64,000 bases of DNA from an uncultured Bacteroidia bacterium (GTDB lineage: Bacteria; Bacteroidota; Bacteroidia; NS11-12g; UBA9320): NCBI GenBank assembly GCA_943789165.1, contig CALSTB010000005.1, positions 913,827 through 977,826 of the forward strand, in the 5' to 3' direction. Both the position numbers and the translations under genes were made by a program. Shown in pieces: positions 9,242-17,372 of this stretch. Positions within the stretch are counted from its first letter, which is position 1, and each line of letters starts with the position of its first letter. The notes under the pieces are model-generated. The model made no database searches, was not told the DNA's origin, and saw nothing but the letters and a program-made list of their open reading frames with translations.

Positions 9242-10713
9242 TGAACATTGGCGGACCAATACAGATTCAGACAGTTGCCGAAATTGTTGCTTCAAACGCA
9301 AGTGTACAACTCACAACTGAGGCGAGAGGAAGAACACAAAAGTGTTATGACTATTTACAGGATAAAATAAAAAGGTCTGTCGATCCTATTTACGGTATCA
9401 ACACTGGTTTTGGTTCATTGTGTAATACCATTATTCCAACAGAAGAACTTGAGTTATTGCAGGTCAACTTGTTAAAGTCTCATGCCTGCGGCACGGGCGA
9501 CACGGTGTCTGAAGACATCGTTCGTATCATGTTGTTATTAAAAGTGTTGTCGTTAACCAAAGGACACAGTGGTGTTCAACCTGAAACTGTTGACAGGTTA
9601 ATCGCGTTGTACAACAACAACCACATTCCAGTTGTATATGAACAAGGGTCTTTGGGAGCTTCAGGAGATTTGGCACCCTTAGCCCATATGGCACTTCCTT
9701 TAATTGGATTGGGTGACATATGGAAGGATGGTAAAAAATCTAGTGCCTCGTTTTTAGCAGATTCAAATTATGGATTGAAAGCCAAAGAGGGATTGGCGTT
9801 AATCAATGGTACGCAGTTTATGGCCGCTTTCGGAGTTCATTGTGTGTATAATGGCTTAAAGTTGGTCTCTCTTGCCAATCAAATCGCGGCAATGAGTGCT
9901 GATGCCTTTGATGCGCGAATAGATCCTTATTTGGCCTGTAGCCATGAAATACGGAAACAAAAAGGTCAACAAGATTGTGCTGCTGAAATTTACGCCTTAT
10001 TAAAAGACAGTCCACTGCAGCAAGCAGCAAAAAAGCACGTTCAAGATCCGTATAGTTTCAGATGCGTTCCTCAAGTCCACGGAGCCTGTTTAGATGCCAT
10101 TCGGTTTGTGGAAGAGATATTCACAAACGAGATTAACGCGGTAACAGATAATCCAAATGTGTTCCCTGACGAAGATTTGATTTTGTCGGCAGGCAATTTC
10201 CACGGACAAACATTGGCCATTCAACTTGATCATTTGGCGATAGCATTGGCAGAGATAGCGAGTATATCTGAAAGACGCATTTATAAACTGATATCAGGAG
10301 AGCGCGGTTTACCGGCATTTCTCATAGAAAATCCTGGTATAAATTCAGGATTTATGATTCCTCAGTATACAGCGGCTGGTATTGTCAGTCAGAACAAACA
10401 GTTGTGTACACCTGCATCCGTAGATAGTATTGTCAGTAGCAACGGCCAAGAAGACCATGTGAGCATGGGTGCTAATGCGGCGACAAAATGTTATAAAGTG
10501 TTGCAAAATACCATAACCGTTTTAGGCATTGAAGCCATGGTGGCTGCTCAGGCGTTGGATTTTAGAAGGCCTAATACATCGTCTACGGGTATTGAAACAC
10601 TGTATAGCACTATTCGTGAAAAAGTACCTTACATTTCTGAAGATGTGTATTTGCATGAAAACATTCACGCGAGTCGAGAAACTGTACTTGAGTTATTAAA
10701 AAAGGTTAAGTAG
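9241..10713 (+). CDS. hutH: histidine ammonia-lyase
   Basis: A 490-residue member of the MIO-dependent lyase family, converting L-histidine to urocanate and ammonia. The Ala-Ser-Gly triad that cyclises to the MIO cofactor is residues 140-142 (GSLGASGDLAPLAHM). YGINTGFGSLC near residue 53 and QEDHVSMG near 400 are further family signatures. The length is normal. The gene overlaps the upstream exonuclease stop codon by one base (TAATG), so the two are translationally coupled, an odd pairing. No hutU, hutI or hutG is seen in this window, so the rest of the pathway must be elsewhere. A tyrosine/phenylalanine-specific relative is the alternative. Confidence 0.88.
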   Translation: MNIGGPIQIQTVAEIVASNASVQLTTEARGRTQKCYDYLQDKIKRSVDPIYGINTGFGSLCNTIIPTEELELLQVNLLKSHACGTGDTVSEDIVRIMLLLKVLSLTKGHSGVQPETVDRLIALYNNNHIPVVYEQGSLGASGDLAPLAHMALPLIGLGDIWKDGKKSSASFLADSNYGLKAKEGLALINGTQFMAAFGVHCVYNGLKLVSLANQIAAMSADAFDARIDPYLACSHEIRKQKGQQDCAAEIYALLKDSPLQQAAKKHVQDPYSFRCVPQVHGACLDAIRFVEEIFTNEINAVTDNPNVFPDEDLILSAGNFHGQTLAIQLDHLAIALAEIASISERRIYKLISGERGLPAFLIENPGINSGFMIPQYTAAGIVSQNKQLCTPASVDSIVSSNGQEDHVSMGANAATKCYKVLQNTITVLGIEAMVAAQALDFRRPNTSSTGIETLYSTIREKVPYISEDVYLHENIHASRETVLELLKKVK

Positions 10714-10720
10714 AAAACGC

Positions 10721-12001
10721 TTACGCTTCGCGATCGACGTCCCAATTCTCTAGGTACTCGGCCACACGTTTAACAAACATGCCACCTAAAGCACCGTCAA
10801 CAACACGGTGGTCGTAGCTATGCGACAAGTACATAAAGTGTCGTATGCCAATCACATCACCGTATTCAGTTTCGATGACCGCTGGTTTCTTCACAATGGC
10901 ACCAGTCGCTAAAATCGCCACTTGAGGCTGATTGATAATTGGCGTTCCCATAAGGTTGCCGAAAGTACCCACGTTTGTAATCGTATACGTTCCTCCAGAG
11001 ATTTCATCTGGTTTCAACGAATTGCTTCTAGCGCGCCCTGCCAAGTCGTTTACTTCGCGAGCCAAACCTACTAAGTTTTTGGTATCCGCGTTCTTAATGA
11101 CTGGTACGATTAGGTTTCCACTTGGTAAAGCCGCAGCCATACCTACGTTAATAGCCTTACGTTTAATAATATTATCACCATCGACCTCGATATTGATCAT
11201 TGGATAATCCTTGATCGCTTTTACAACGGCCTCAACAAATAATGGCGTAAACGTCAATCGCTCACCTTCTCGTTTTTGGAAAGCATCCTTGTGTTTGTTT
11301 CTCCAGTTAACCAAATTGGTTACATCGGCTTCAACAAAAGACGATACGTGAGGCGAAACGTGTTTTGATTTCACCATGTGATCCGCAATGAGTTTTCTCA
11401 TGCGGTCCATAGCAATCACCTCGTCCCCTGCATTTAATGATGCCGCCGGTTTTACAGGAGCACTTGTCGAAACAGGTGCAGCTGTTTGTGCAGCTGGTGC
11501 GCCGTTTTTCACGTACGCCAATATGTCTTTTTTGGTTACTCTACCTTCTTTTCCGCTACCTGGTAATGACTCCAGTTGCGACATAGAGATACCTTCTTTA
11601 CGGGCAATGTTTAACACCAAAGGTGAATAAAATCTATCTCCACCGTTGTTTACAGGACTTGCCTGAACTTTGGCTTCTACAATGGTTTCTTGAATAACTT
11701 CAACAGGTTTTTCGACAGGTGCAGCAGCAACAGTTGGTGTTGGTTCAACCACCGCCGATCCATCCGTTGAGATAATAGCAACAGCTTGACCTACTGGCAC
11801 CACATCGCCTTCACCAAATAGCAGCTTGGCAATGATCCCTCCTTCAGGAGTTGGAACTTCAGAATCAACTTTGTCTGTAGCAACTTCTAAGATTGCTTCA
11901 TCGGCCTCAACCTTATCTCCCTCATTCTTAAGCCATCGAATTACAGTTGCTTCGTTGATACTTTCGCCCATTTTGGGCATTACTAATTCAAATTGTGCCA
12001 T
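10721..12001 (-). CDS. dihydrolipoamide acyltransferase, E2 of a 2-oxoacid dehydrogenase complex
   Basis: A 426-residue E2 protein with the classic order: one lipoyl domain (residues 1-80, lipoylated lysine K44 in EVATDKVDSEV), a Pro/Val/Ala-rich linker, an E1/E3-binding domain (FYSPLVLNIARKEG...GRVTKKDILAYV), a second Ala/Pro linker, and the catalytic domain ending in HSYDHRVVDGALGG with the H-x-x-x-D-G active site. It transfers acyl groups to CoA; pyruvate or branched-chain 2-oxoacid substrates are both possible. The frame continues upstream to 12052, but MAQFELVMPKMGES is the conserved N-terminus. No E1 or E3 gene is nearby. Convergent with hutH (7-base gap). Confidence 0.88.
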   Translation of the reverse strand: MAQFELVMPKMGESINEATVIRWLKNEGDKVEADEAILEVATDKVDSEVPTPEGGIIAKLLFGEGDVVPVGQAVAIISTDGSAVVEPTPTVAAAPVEKPVEVIQETIVEAKVQASPVNNGGDRFYSPLVLNIARKEGISMSQLESLPGSGKEGRVTKKDILAYVKNGAPAAQTAAPVSTSAPVKPAASLNAGDEVIAMDRMRKLIADHMVKSKHVSPHVSSFVEADVTNLVNWRNKHKDAFQKREGERLTFTPLFVEAVVKAIKDYPMINIEVDGDNIIKRKAINVGMAAALPSGNLIVPVIKNADTKNLVGLAREVNDLAGRARSNSLKPDEISGGTYTITNVGTFGNLMGTPIINQPQVAILATGAIVKKPAVIETEYGDVIGIRHFMYLSHSYDHRVVDGALGGMFVKRVAEYLENWDVDREA

Positions 12002-12193
12002 GTATTGTGCTGTCGATTTTCCTAAAAAACTATCGTTTTTTACTTGGTGCAAAGAAACAACTTTTATTGTTCATGTTCAAACTGAGATGAATCCATATCA
12101 GTGTATACAAAGATGTTCAGCGTGGGTAACAAATGTTGCCATCTGAGGGCTATCCTATTCCTACCACTTATAATTGTATCCATAAGAACAACT

Positions 12194-13366
12194 ATGGTTA
12201 ACAAAGTATTTATCATCGAAGACAACATCATGTATGCCGCCGCTATGCAGCAGGCTTTGGCAAACGAACCATATGACATTGAAGTCTTCCACAGTGGGCA
12301 GGAATTTCTTGATAACCTGCACAGAGACCCTGATGTGGTAACAATCGATTACATGCTTCCAGATATGAGTGGAATGGATGTTTTGAAAAAGATTCAAGAA
12401 TACAATAGTGATCTAAATTGTATTTTCTTGTCGGGACAAGAAGATGTAAACAAAGTTGTTGAGGCATATAAAAATGGGGTTAAAAGTTATATCGTTAAAA
12501 ACGACAATGCCATAGTAGAATTAAAACAGGCCGTAAAAAATTGTTTAAGTACCGTTTCTTTAAAGAAAGAAGTTGCACTGCTGAACGAAGAAATTGTTGA
12601 TAGAGGTAAGTATGCAAAAATTGTGGGAGAGAGTAATGCCATGATGCGGGTACTTAAATTGATTCAAAGAGTTGAAAAAACGGATACACTGGTTATGATT
12701 ACTGGTGATAGTGGAACTGGGAAAGAATTGATTGCTGAGGCAATTCACATGAATAGTCTTAGAAAAAAGAAACCCTATGTGGCGATTAACATTGCCGCCA
12801 TTCCAGCCAATTTATTGGAAGATGAATTATTTGGTCATGAGCGAGGAGATTTTACTGGTGCTTCGGGAAGAAGGAAGGGTCGATTCGAAGAAGCCAACGG
12901 AGGAACCATCTTTTTAGATGAAATCGGAGAAATGGATATCCAACTTCAAACCAAGCTTCTGCGTGTTTTACAAGAAAAGGTAGTAACCCGATTGGGAAGT
13001 AATAAAAGCATCAAACTTGACATTCGAATTGTGTGTGCTACCAATAAAAACTTAGGTGATTTAGTCAAGAAAGGTGACTTCCGAGAAGATTTATATTACC
13101 GTATTCAAGGCTTCTTGATTCACTTGCCTAAACTAAAAGATCGAGGAGGTGACGTTATCTTGTTGGCAGAAAAGTTCCTAACCATCCATTGTGAAAAGCA
13201 TGGAATTCCACCGAAAAAGATCAGTGAAGGCGCAAAACAAGCACTACTCAATCATCCATTCCCTGGGAATGTAAGAGAAGTCATAGCCTTTATGGAACGT
13301 TGTGTATTGATGAGTGATGGCGTAGAAGTAGAAGCCTCCGACTTGATATTCTCCGACGTTATTTAA
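12194..13366 (+). CDS. sigma-54-type response regulator lacking a DNA-binding domain
   Basis: A 390-residue NtrC-like protein. Residues 1-120 are a receiver domain with phospho-acceptor D52 (VVTIDYMLPDMSG). Residues about 140-365 are a sigma-54 AAA+ domain with Walker A GDSGTGKE, Walker B GGTIFLDEIGEM and the arginine-containing FREDLYYR box. Two oddities are visible: the sigma-54-contacting GAFTGA loop reads G-D-F-T-G-A (residues 218-223), and the protein stops about 20 residues after the AAA+ domain (ASDLIFSDVI), so the usual Fis-type HTH is missing. The frame begins at 12101, but MVNKVFIIEDN at 12194 is the natural receiver start. No sensor kinase is adjacent. Confidence 0.88.
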   Translation: MVNKVFIIEDNIMYAAAMQQALANEPYDIEVFHSGQEFLDNLHRDPDVVTIDYMLPDMSGMDVLKKIQEYNSDLNCIFLSGQEDVNKVVEAYKNGVKSYIVKNDNAIVELKQAVKNCLSTVSLKKEVALLNEEIVDRGKYAKIVGESNAMMRVLKLIQRVEKTDTLVMITGDSGTGKELIAEAIHMNSLRKKKPYVAINIAAIPANLLEDELFGHERGDFTGASGRRKGRFEEANGGTIFLDEIGEMDIQLQTKLLRVLQEKVVTRLGSNKSIKLDIRIVCATNKNLGDLVKKGDFREDLYYRIQGFLIHLPKLKDRGGDVILLAEKFLTIHCEKHGIPPKKISEGAKQALLNHPFPGNVREVIAFMERCVLMSDGVEVEASDLIFSDVI

Positions 13367-13466
13367 AACCAATATCATTTTTCTTATTTGTGAGTCGCAT
13401 AGCAGTTTACCTCTATTTCTATTATTTTACTATTTGGAATCATTCTATTTTAAATAAGTATTTGAC

Positions 13467-13503
13467 AATAATTCCCATATAGAGAATTATTTATCTATAT
13501 TTG
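13467..13503 (+). promoter_or_regulatory. inverted repeat beside a -7 box, upstream of the 819-residue surface protein
   Basis: AATAATTC (13467-13474) and GAATTATT (13484-13491) form a perfect 8-base inverted repeat with a 9-base spacer. A full -7 box TATATTTG (13496-13503) starts 5 bases later. No TTG lies at the normal -33 distance, and the repeat occupies that place, so it may be an activator or repressor site. The leader to the ATG at 13572 is about 60 bases and includes an ACT-rich trinucleotide stretch (about 13536-13557). Confidence 0.5.
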
Positions 13504-13571
13504 AAACATCAAAGCGGCACCTTGTGCATTTTTGATACTACTATTACTACTACTACTTAATTATTGATGAA

Positions 13572-16031
13572 ATGGAACTAAGAAACGAACCTAAACTAGG
13601 GTTAGAACTTAAATTACGTAAAGTTGCGATTATCGCTTCTCTCTTTGCGGTTCTAATCACTATCTCAGTATTTGTCTACACAAACCTTTCTTCTTCTTCT
13701 GACACCTACGCTGGTGTACAAAGCACGACCAACATGATAAGTGGCTTGGTTTATTGCGACATAGATCAAGACGAAACTCAAGACAGTTACGAAGCCAACC
13801 TTGACAATGTGAAGGTTTGGTTGTTTGATGACGCCAACGGAAACGGAAGTATAGACGCTGGCGAAACCGCAATTGACTCTACTACCACAAATTCTTCTGG
13901 GAGTTACAGTTTTTCAATTGACTACTCTTCAGGTGGAGGAAGCATCACGTTAGACATTACACACAAAAACGACGACGCTTATGAAAAGAGTAATGGCGAC
14001 ATTAAACGGAACAACAACAACATGAAAATGAACAAAGACCTAATTGGTCTTTATTTTCAAGATGTGGCTATTCCACAAGGTGCGACCATTACGAGTGCTA
14101 GTATTGAATTGAATTCATGGAATTCTCAATCAGGAACTGGCACAGTAAATATTTATGCGGATGACGTTGACAACTCTTCTGCAATTATTACAAGTGACGA
14201 CGACATTTCTGACAGAACTAAAACTACTGAGTATGTAACTTGGTCATTAGGAAACTGGGGATACGACGTAGATTACTCAACTCCTGATCTTTCTGATGTT
14301 GTTCAAGAAATAACTGATCGTTCAAACTGGCAATCAGGTAACGACATGACTTTCATGATTTATGAGGTATCTGGTTCACAGAAAAAATTTACAACAACCG
14401 ATTATTCTTCTTACTACTCACCTACCCTATCAGTTGCCTATTCTTCAAGTGACACTGGAAGTACAAACAACTACATTGTGCGTGCAGACACAAGTTCTTA
14501 TACAGGATCAAACTTATCTGGTGATAATGACTTAGCTGTATCATTTTCTTCTGGAGGAAACACAAATGCGAATAATGACTTCGGTTTTATTAACGCTTGT
14601 GGTGATGATGCCAAGAACAGAATTGTCGGTAAAATCTTCAATGATGCTGACAAAGATGGGGAATTAGACGCTGGAGAAGGTGCATGTGAAAACGTAAAAA
14701 TTCGTTTACACTGTGATTTAGATGGAAGTCAGACCTTAAACGGAGGTGATGCTTGTATTGACAGTGTATCGACTTCAAGTACAGGTGCTTTTGAATTTCT
14801 AGTTGACTATACGTCAAGTAGTTCTTCTTCGACTACTTTTAGCAAACAAATTTCAAGTAATTCTTATGATGCTGAAGAAAAAAGCGACGGTGAAATGTCG
14901 ATTTCAAGCAGCGACTTGGATCTCAATGAATATACAGTTGGATTGTTATACGACAACGTAACCATTCCACAAGGAGCAACTATCACAAACGCCTACATTA
15001 AATTTAGAAGCGAGGACAACTCTCCAAGTAGTTCTGCTTCAGTGAAAGTGTATGCTGAAGACGTTGACAACGCGTCAACTTTCTCGTACACTGATGATGA
15101 CATTACAGACAGAACAAAAACGACAGCAAATGTGACCTGGTCTATCGAACGTTGGTATACCAATTCATACTATAACACTGACGATATTTCGTCTGTTATA
15201 CAAGAAGTCATTAACCGATCTAACTGGTCTTCAGGGAATAAATTAAACATCATTATCGAACCAAATTCTGGTTCAGATAGAGATGCAATCTCGAGAGACA
15301 ATAGTTCGTCTTCGGCTCCAGAAATATTTATCACTTATACTACTGGAAGCGCTCATGCCAATAAGTTTATCGTTGAGATCGATACTACATCAGGCAACCT
15401 TGATGAAGTAATTACAGATGTGACCATACCTGTTGCCTTTACTTCATCTGGTAACCAGAGTGATGAAATTGAAACTGCCGGATTTGATGCAAGTGCATTG
15501 CCTGTAGATTTAATGTACTTCAACGCGAGCTTAAAGAATTCGTATGCAGAACTTATTTGGGCTACGGCTATGGAAGAGAATAACAGTCATTTCGAAATTC
15601 AAAGAAGTCTTGACGGACAAAACTTTGAGAAAATTGCTGAAGAACCAGGTAACGGGAACTCAATGAACATCATTAAGTACCAATATCAAGATGTAAACAT
15701 ACCTACACAGGATGATCCTATATACTACAGACTTAAGCAAGTCGATTTCGATGGCGCCTTTGAGTACAGTCCAATAGTATATGTAAAATCTGGAGAAGAA
15801 CATATGGCAAATGTGTATCCAAACCCTGCCATAGACTTCATAAACGTCTCTAAAAACGGATATCGATTCTCCGTTAAAATTCTAGACCGCAACGGAACAA
15901 TAGTTGAATTACGTGAAAATGAAATGGACAACACCCAAATACCAGTTGATCAGCTCCCTAACGGATTCTACATTGTTCAGATTGTCAGTCGAACAGGAGA
16001 TGAAAGCCATAAAATACTTGTTAAGCACTAA
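13572..16031 (+). CDS. cell-surface protein with duplicated SdrD-B-like plus beta-sandwich modules and T9SS tail
   Basis: An 819-residue exported protein. A hydrophobic segment at residues 18-38 (VAIIASLFAVLITISVFVY) acts as signal or anchor. Two copies of a composite module follow. Each begins with an SdrD B-like calcium-type repeat (ISGLVYCDIDQDETQDSYEANL; later VGKIFNDADKDGELDAGEGA) and continues with a beta-sandwich containing IPQGATIT, ADDVDN or AEDVDN, and DISDRTKTT or DITDRTKTT, ending in VQEI-DRSNW or IQEV-NRSNW. The last 75 residues (MANVYPNPAIDFINV...GFYIVQIVSRTGDESHKILVKH) are a type A T9SS sorting domain. It is probably surface-attached or secreted; no ligand or enzymatic site is seen. 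A strong hairpin terminator follows. Confidence 0.8.
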   Translation: MELRNEPKLGLELKLRKVAIIASLFAVLITISVFVYTNLSSSSDTYAGVQSTTNMISGLVYCDIDQDETQDSYEANLDNVKVWLFDDANGNGSIDAGETAIDSTTTNSSGSYSFSIDYSSGGGSITLDITHKNDDAYEKSNGDIKRNNNNMKMNKDLIGLYFQDVAIPQGATITSASIELNSWNSQSGTGTVNIYADDVDNSSAIITSDDDISDRTKTTEYVTWSLGNWGYDVDYSTPDLSDVVQEITDRSNWQSGNDMTFMIYEVSGSQKKFTTTDYSSYYSPTLSVAYSSSDTGSTNNYIVRADTSSYTGSNLSGDNDLAVSFSSGGNTNANNDFGFINACGDDAKNRIVGKIFNDADKDGELDAGEGACENVKIRLHCDLDGSQTLNGGDACIDSVSTSSTGAFEFLVDYTSSSSSSTTFSKQISSNSYDAEEKSDGEMSISSSDLDLNEYTVGLLYDNVTIPQGATITNAYIKFRSEDNSPSSSASVKVYAEDVDNASTFSYTDDDITDRTKTTANVTWSIERWYTNSYYNTDDISSVIQEVINRSNWSSGNKLNIIIEPNSGSDRDAISRDNSSSSAPEIFITYTTGSAHANKFIVEIDTTSGNLDEVITDVTIPVAFTSSGNQSDEIETAGFDASALPVDLMYFNASLKNSYAELIWATAMEENNSHFEIQRSLDGQNFEKIAEEPGNGNSMNIIKYQYQDVNIPTQDDPIYYRLKQVDFDGAFEYSPIVYVKSGEEHMANVYPNPAIDFINVSKNGYRFSVKILDRNGTIVELRENEMDNTQIPVDQLPNGFYIVQIVSRTGDESHKILVKH

Positions 16032-16035
16032 GACT

Positions 16036-16056
16036 TTAGTTTAAGTAATCAGTAAA
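16036..16056 (+). repeat. direct repeat copy 1, before terminator
   Basis: This 21-base A/T-rich element recurs at 16416-16435 with a single T deletion. Each copy lies a few bases before a hairpin containing CCGGCCC, so the 3' ends of the two genes appear to be duplicates. Confidence 0.75.
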
Positions 16057-16065
16057 GTTGAATGT

Positions 16066-16095
16066 CCGGCCCTGAGACAGGGCCGGGTATTTCTT
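16066..16095 (+). terminator. hairpin terminator after the 819-residue surface protein gene
   Basis: CCGGCCCT (16066-16073) pairs with AGGGCCGG (16079-16086) around a 5-base loop, giving an 8-bp GC-rich stem, followed by a modest T-rich run (TATTTCTT). Confidence 0.8.
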
Positions 16096-16138
16096 AACAC
16101 CCTAAACATTAACTAAAATCTAACTTAACAACGTATTA

Positions 16139-16339
16139 ATGAACTCACATATAACACAACAACAAATTCAAGAACGTAAAACATATATGGCGATTATGGT
16201 TACCACATTAACTTCCCTAGTCATTGTCACCAGTATGTTGATCTTGTCAAATTTAAAACCGAGTGAAGTTTTCGGAGCAAGTCGACCTATCAAAGCCTCG
16301 ATAGACAAAGTTTCAATGATTCAACACTCGAGTAAATAA
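16139..16339 (+). CDS. 66-residue single-span membrane peptide
   Basis: A short protein with one hydrophobic segment at about residues 17-37 (MAIMVTTLTSLVIVTSMLIL) and a polar, basic tail. Its layout (charged start, then a TM ending in L-S-N-L, then S-E-V-F-G-A-S) resembles the first 50 residues of the upstream 819-residue protein (TM ending in Y-T-N-L, then S-S-D-T-Y-A-G). With the near-duplicate 3' flank this suggests it arose as a short paralogous copy of that gene's end pieces. It has its own ATG and terminator and no visible promoter after the upstream terminator, so expression may depend on read-through. It could be a remnant rather than a working gene. Confidence 0.5.
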   Translation: MNSHITQQQIQERKTYMAIMVTTLTSLVIVTSMLILSNLKPSEVFGASRPIKASIDKVSMIQHSSK

Positions 16340-16415
16340 GAAATCCTGCCTAACAACAAGTCGATTTCTTTGTACTGATTCAGAAATTGATGAATGCACG
16401 ATGTGCAGCAAAATC

Positions 16416-16435
16416 TTAGTTAAGTAATCAGTAAA
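16416..16435 (+). repeat. direct repeat copy 2, before terminator
   Basis: This is the near-identical partner of the element at 16036-16056, ending 5 bases before the terminator stem at 16441. Confidence 0.75.
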
Positions 16436-16440
16436 AATAA

Positions 16441-16472
16441 AAGCCGGCCCCATCACTGAGGTCGGCTTTTTT
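16441..16472 (+). terminator. hairpin terminator after the 66-residue gene
   Basis: AAGCCGGCC (16441-16449) pairs with GGTCGGCTT (16460-16468) with one G-T pair, and is followed by a run of Ts: a typical intrinsic terminator. Confidence 0.85.
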
Positions 16473-16625
16473 GTGTAGTATTATATCTTTTGATTAATTA
16501 AGCATTGTAACATGCTTCTTACTTATATAGTCTCCTGAAGTGGTAAATAGTTGCATGAACTTGTAAAAAAAAATACAACAAATTCACAAGTGGCTGATTT
16601 TTAGTATGATTGTTTTTAACAAATT

Positions 16626-17372
16626 GTGAGAATAGTTCTTTTCATATCATTATTCGGTCTCGGATTTGGCAATTCATTTGGCAGAAATCTGTCTAAAAAT
16701 GTTACCAATCCACCTGAACGAGTAAACATCTTAGAGCGCATTGAATCGTCTAAGTGGTTAAACATAACCTCTAAGTGGTTATTAAAAAACCACTCAATGA
16801 ACTTAATCAATAAGCAAGAGGTCGAAGTGTTGTCTACCTTAAATAAAAACCAATTATTGACTGAAAGTGAAATCGGAGCGGCAGGTGTCATTTTATATGA
16901 ATTTGCTACCGGAGATGGTCCATCTACACGGTATTTCACAAATGCAGACAGTTTTGCTATTTCATTTATGTCATCCCCTGGAATGCACTGGGTTTTAAAT
17001 CAATACATGAGCCAATACGATAGTCTTAGTCCATTTGACTCTTGTTTAAATATGTATGATTGTCGGTATCAATTCAGTCCTGTATTAGTACCATTTGATT
17101 TAACCACGTGGGATTTTAGTTTAAACCAGCATTTTGCAACCTGGGAAGGCAGAAACTTTAGTCAAATCATTGTAGGAAGCTTTAACGCAGATATTCAATA
17201 TGTAAGTGACTCCACTCTGCAAGTACATGCTTGGAACAAAACGTCCAAAAAATCCTTGTTTTTAGGCTTGGGTAATCGTTGGCAACGTCCATTACCACTG
17301 TGCACAATCGATCAGCATTTCATTTTCGAACTCTCTATGGGTGACGTACGGCGTTTAACGACTTGTCCGTAA
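16626..17372 (+). CDS. exported protein of unknown function
   Basis: A 248-residue protein not recognised as any family. The GTG at 16626 gives a good signal peptide (MRIVLFISLFGLGFGNSFG), and no ATG is available upstream; TATGATTG, one mismatch from the -7 consensus, lies about 15 bases before it. The mature part is rich in aromatic residues (WVLNQYMSQYD, TWDFSLNQHFATWEG) and has Cys residues in a CLNMYDC pair. The composition suggests a beta-rich secreted domain. The 3' end overlaps the convergent regulator gene by 18 bases. Confidence 0.6.
   Translation: MRIVLFISLFGLGFGNSFGRNLSKNVTNPPERVNILERIESSKWLNITSKWLLKNHSMNLINKQEVEVLSTLNKNQLLTESEIGAAGVILYEFATGDGPSTRYFTNADSFAISFMSSPGMHWVLNQYMSQYDSLSPFDSCLNMYDCRYQFSPVLVPFDLTTWDFSLNQHFATWEGRNFSQIIVGSFNADIQYVSDSTLQVHAWNKTSKKSLFLGLGNRWQRPLPLCTIDQHFIFELSMGDVRRLTTCP

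Noticed and set aside
13513-13528. Possible -24/-12 sigma-54 promoter (GGCAC ... GC) after the sigma-54-type regulator gene
   Set aside because: The GG and GC dinucleotides are separated by 8 bases, not the required 10, and the full -7 box just upstream explains the promoter better.
13536-13557. ACT trinucleotide run as a phase-variation tract
   Set aside because: It lies in the leader, is interrupted by an ATT unit and is short; no coding frame would shift.
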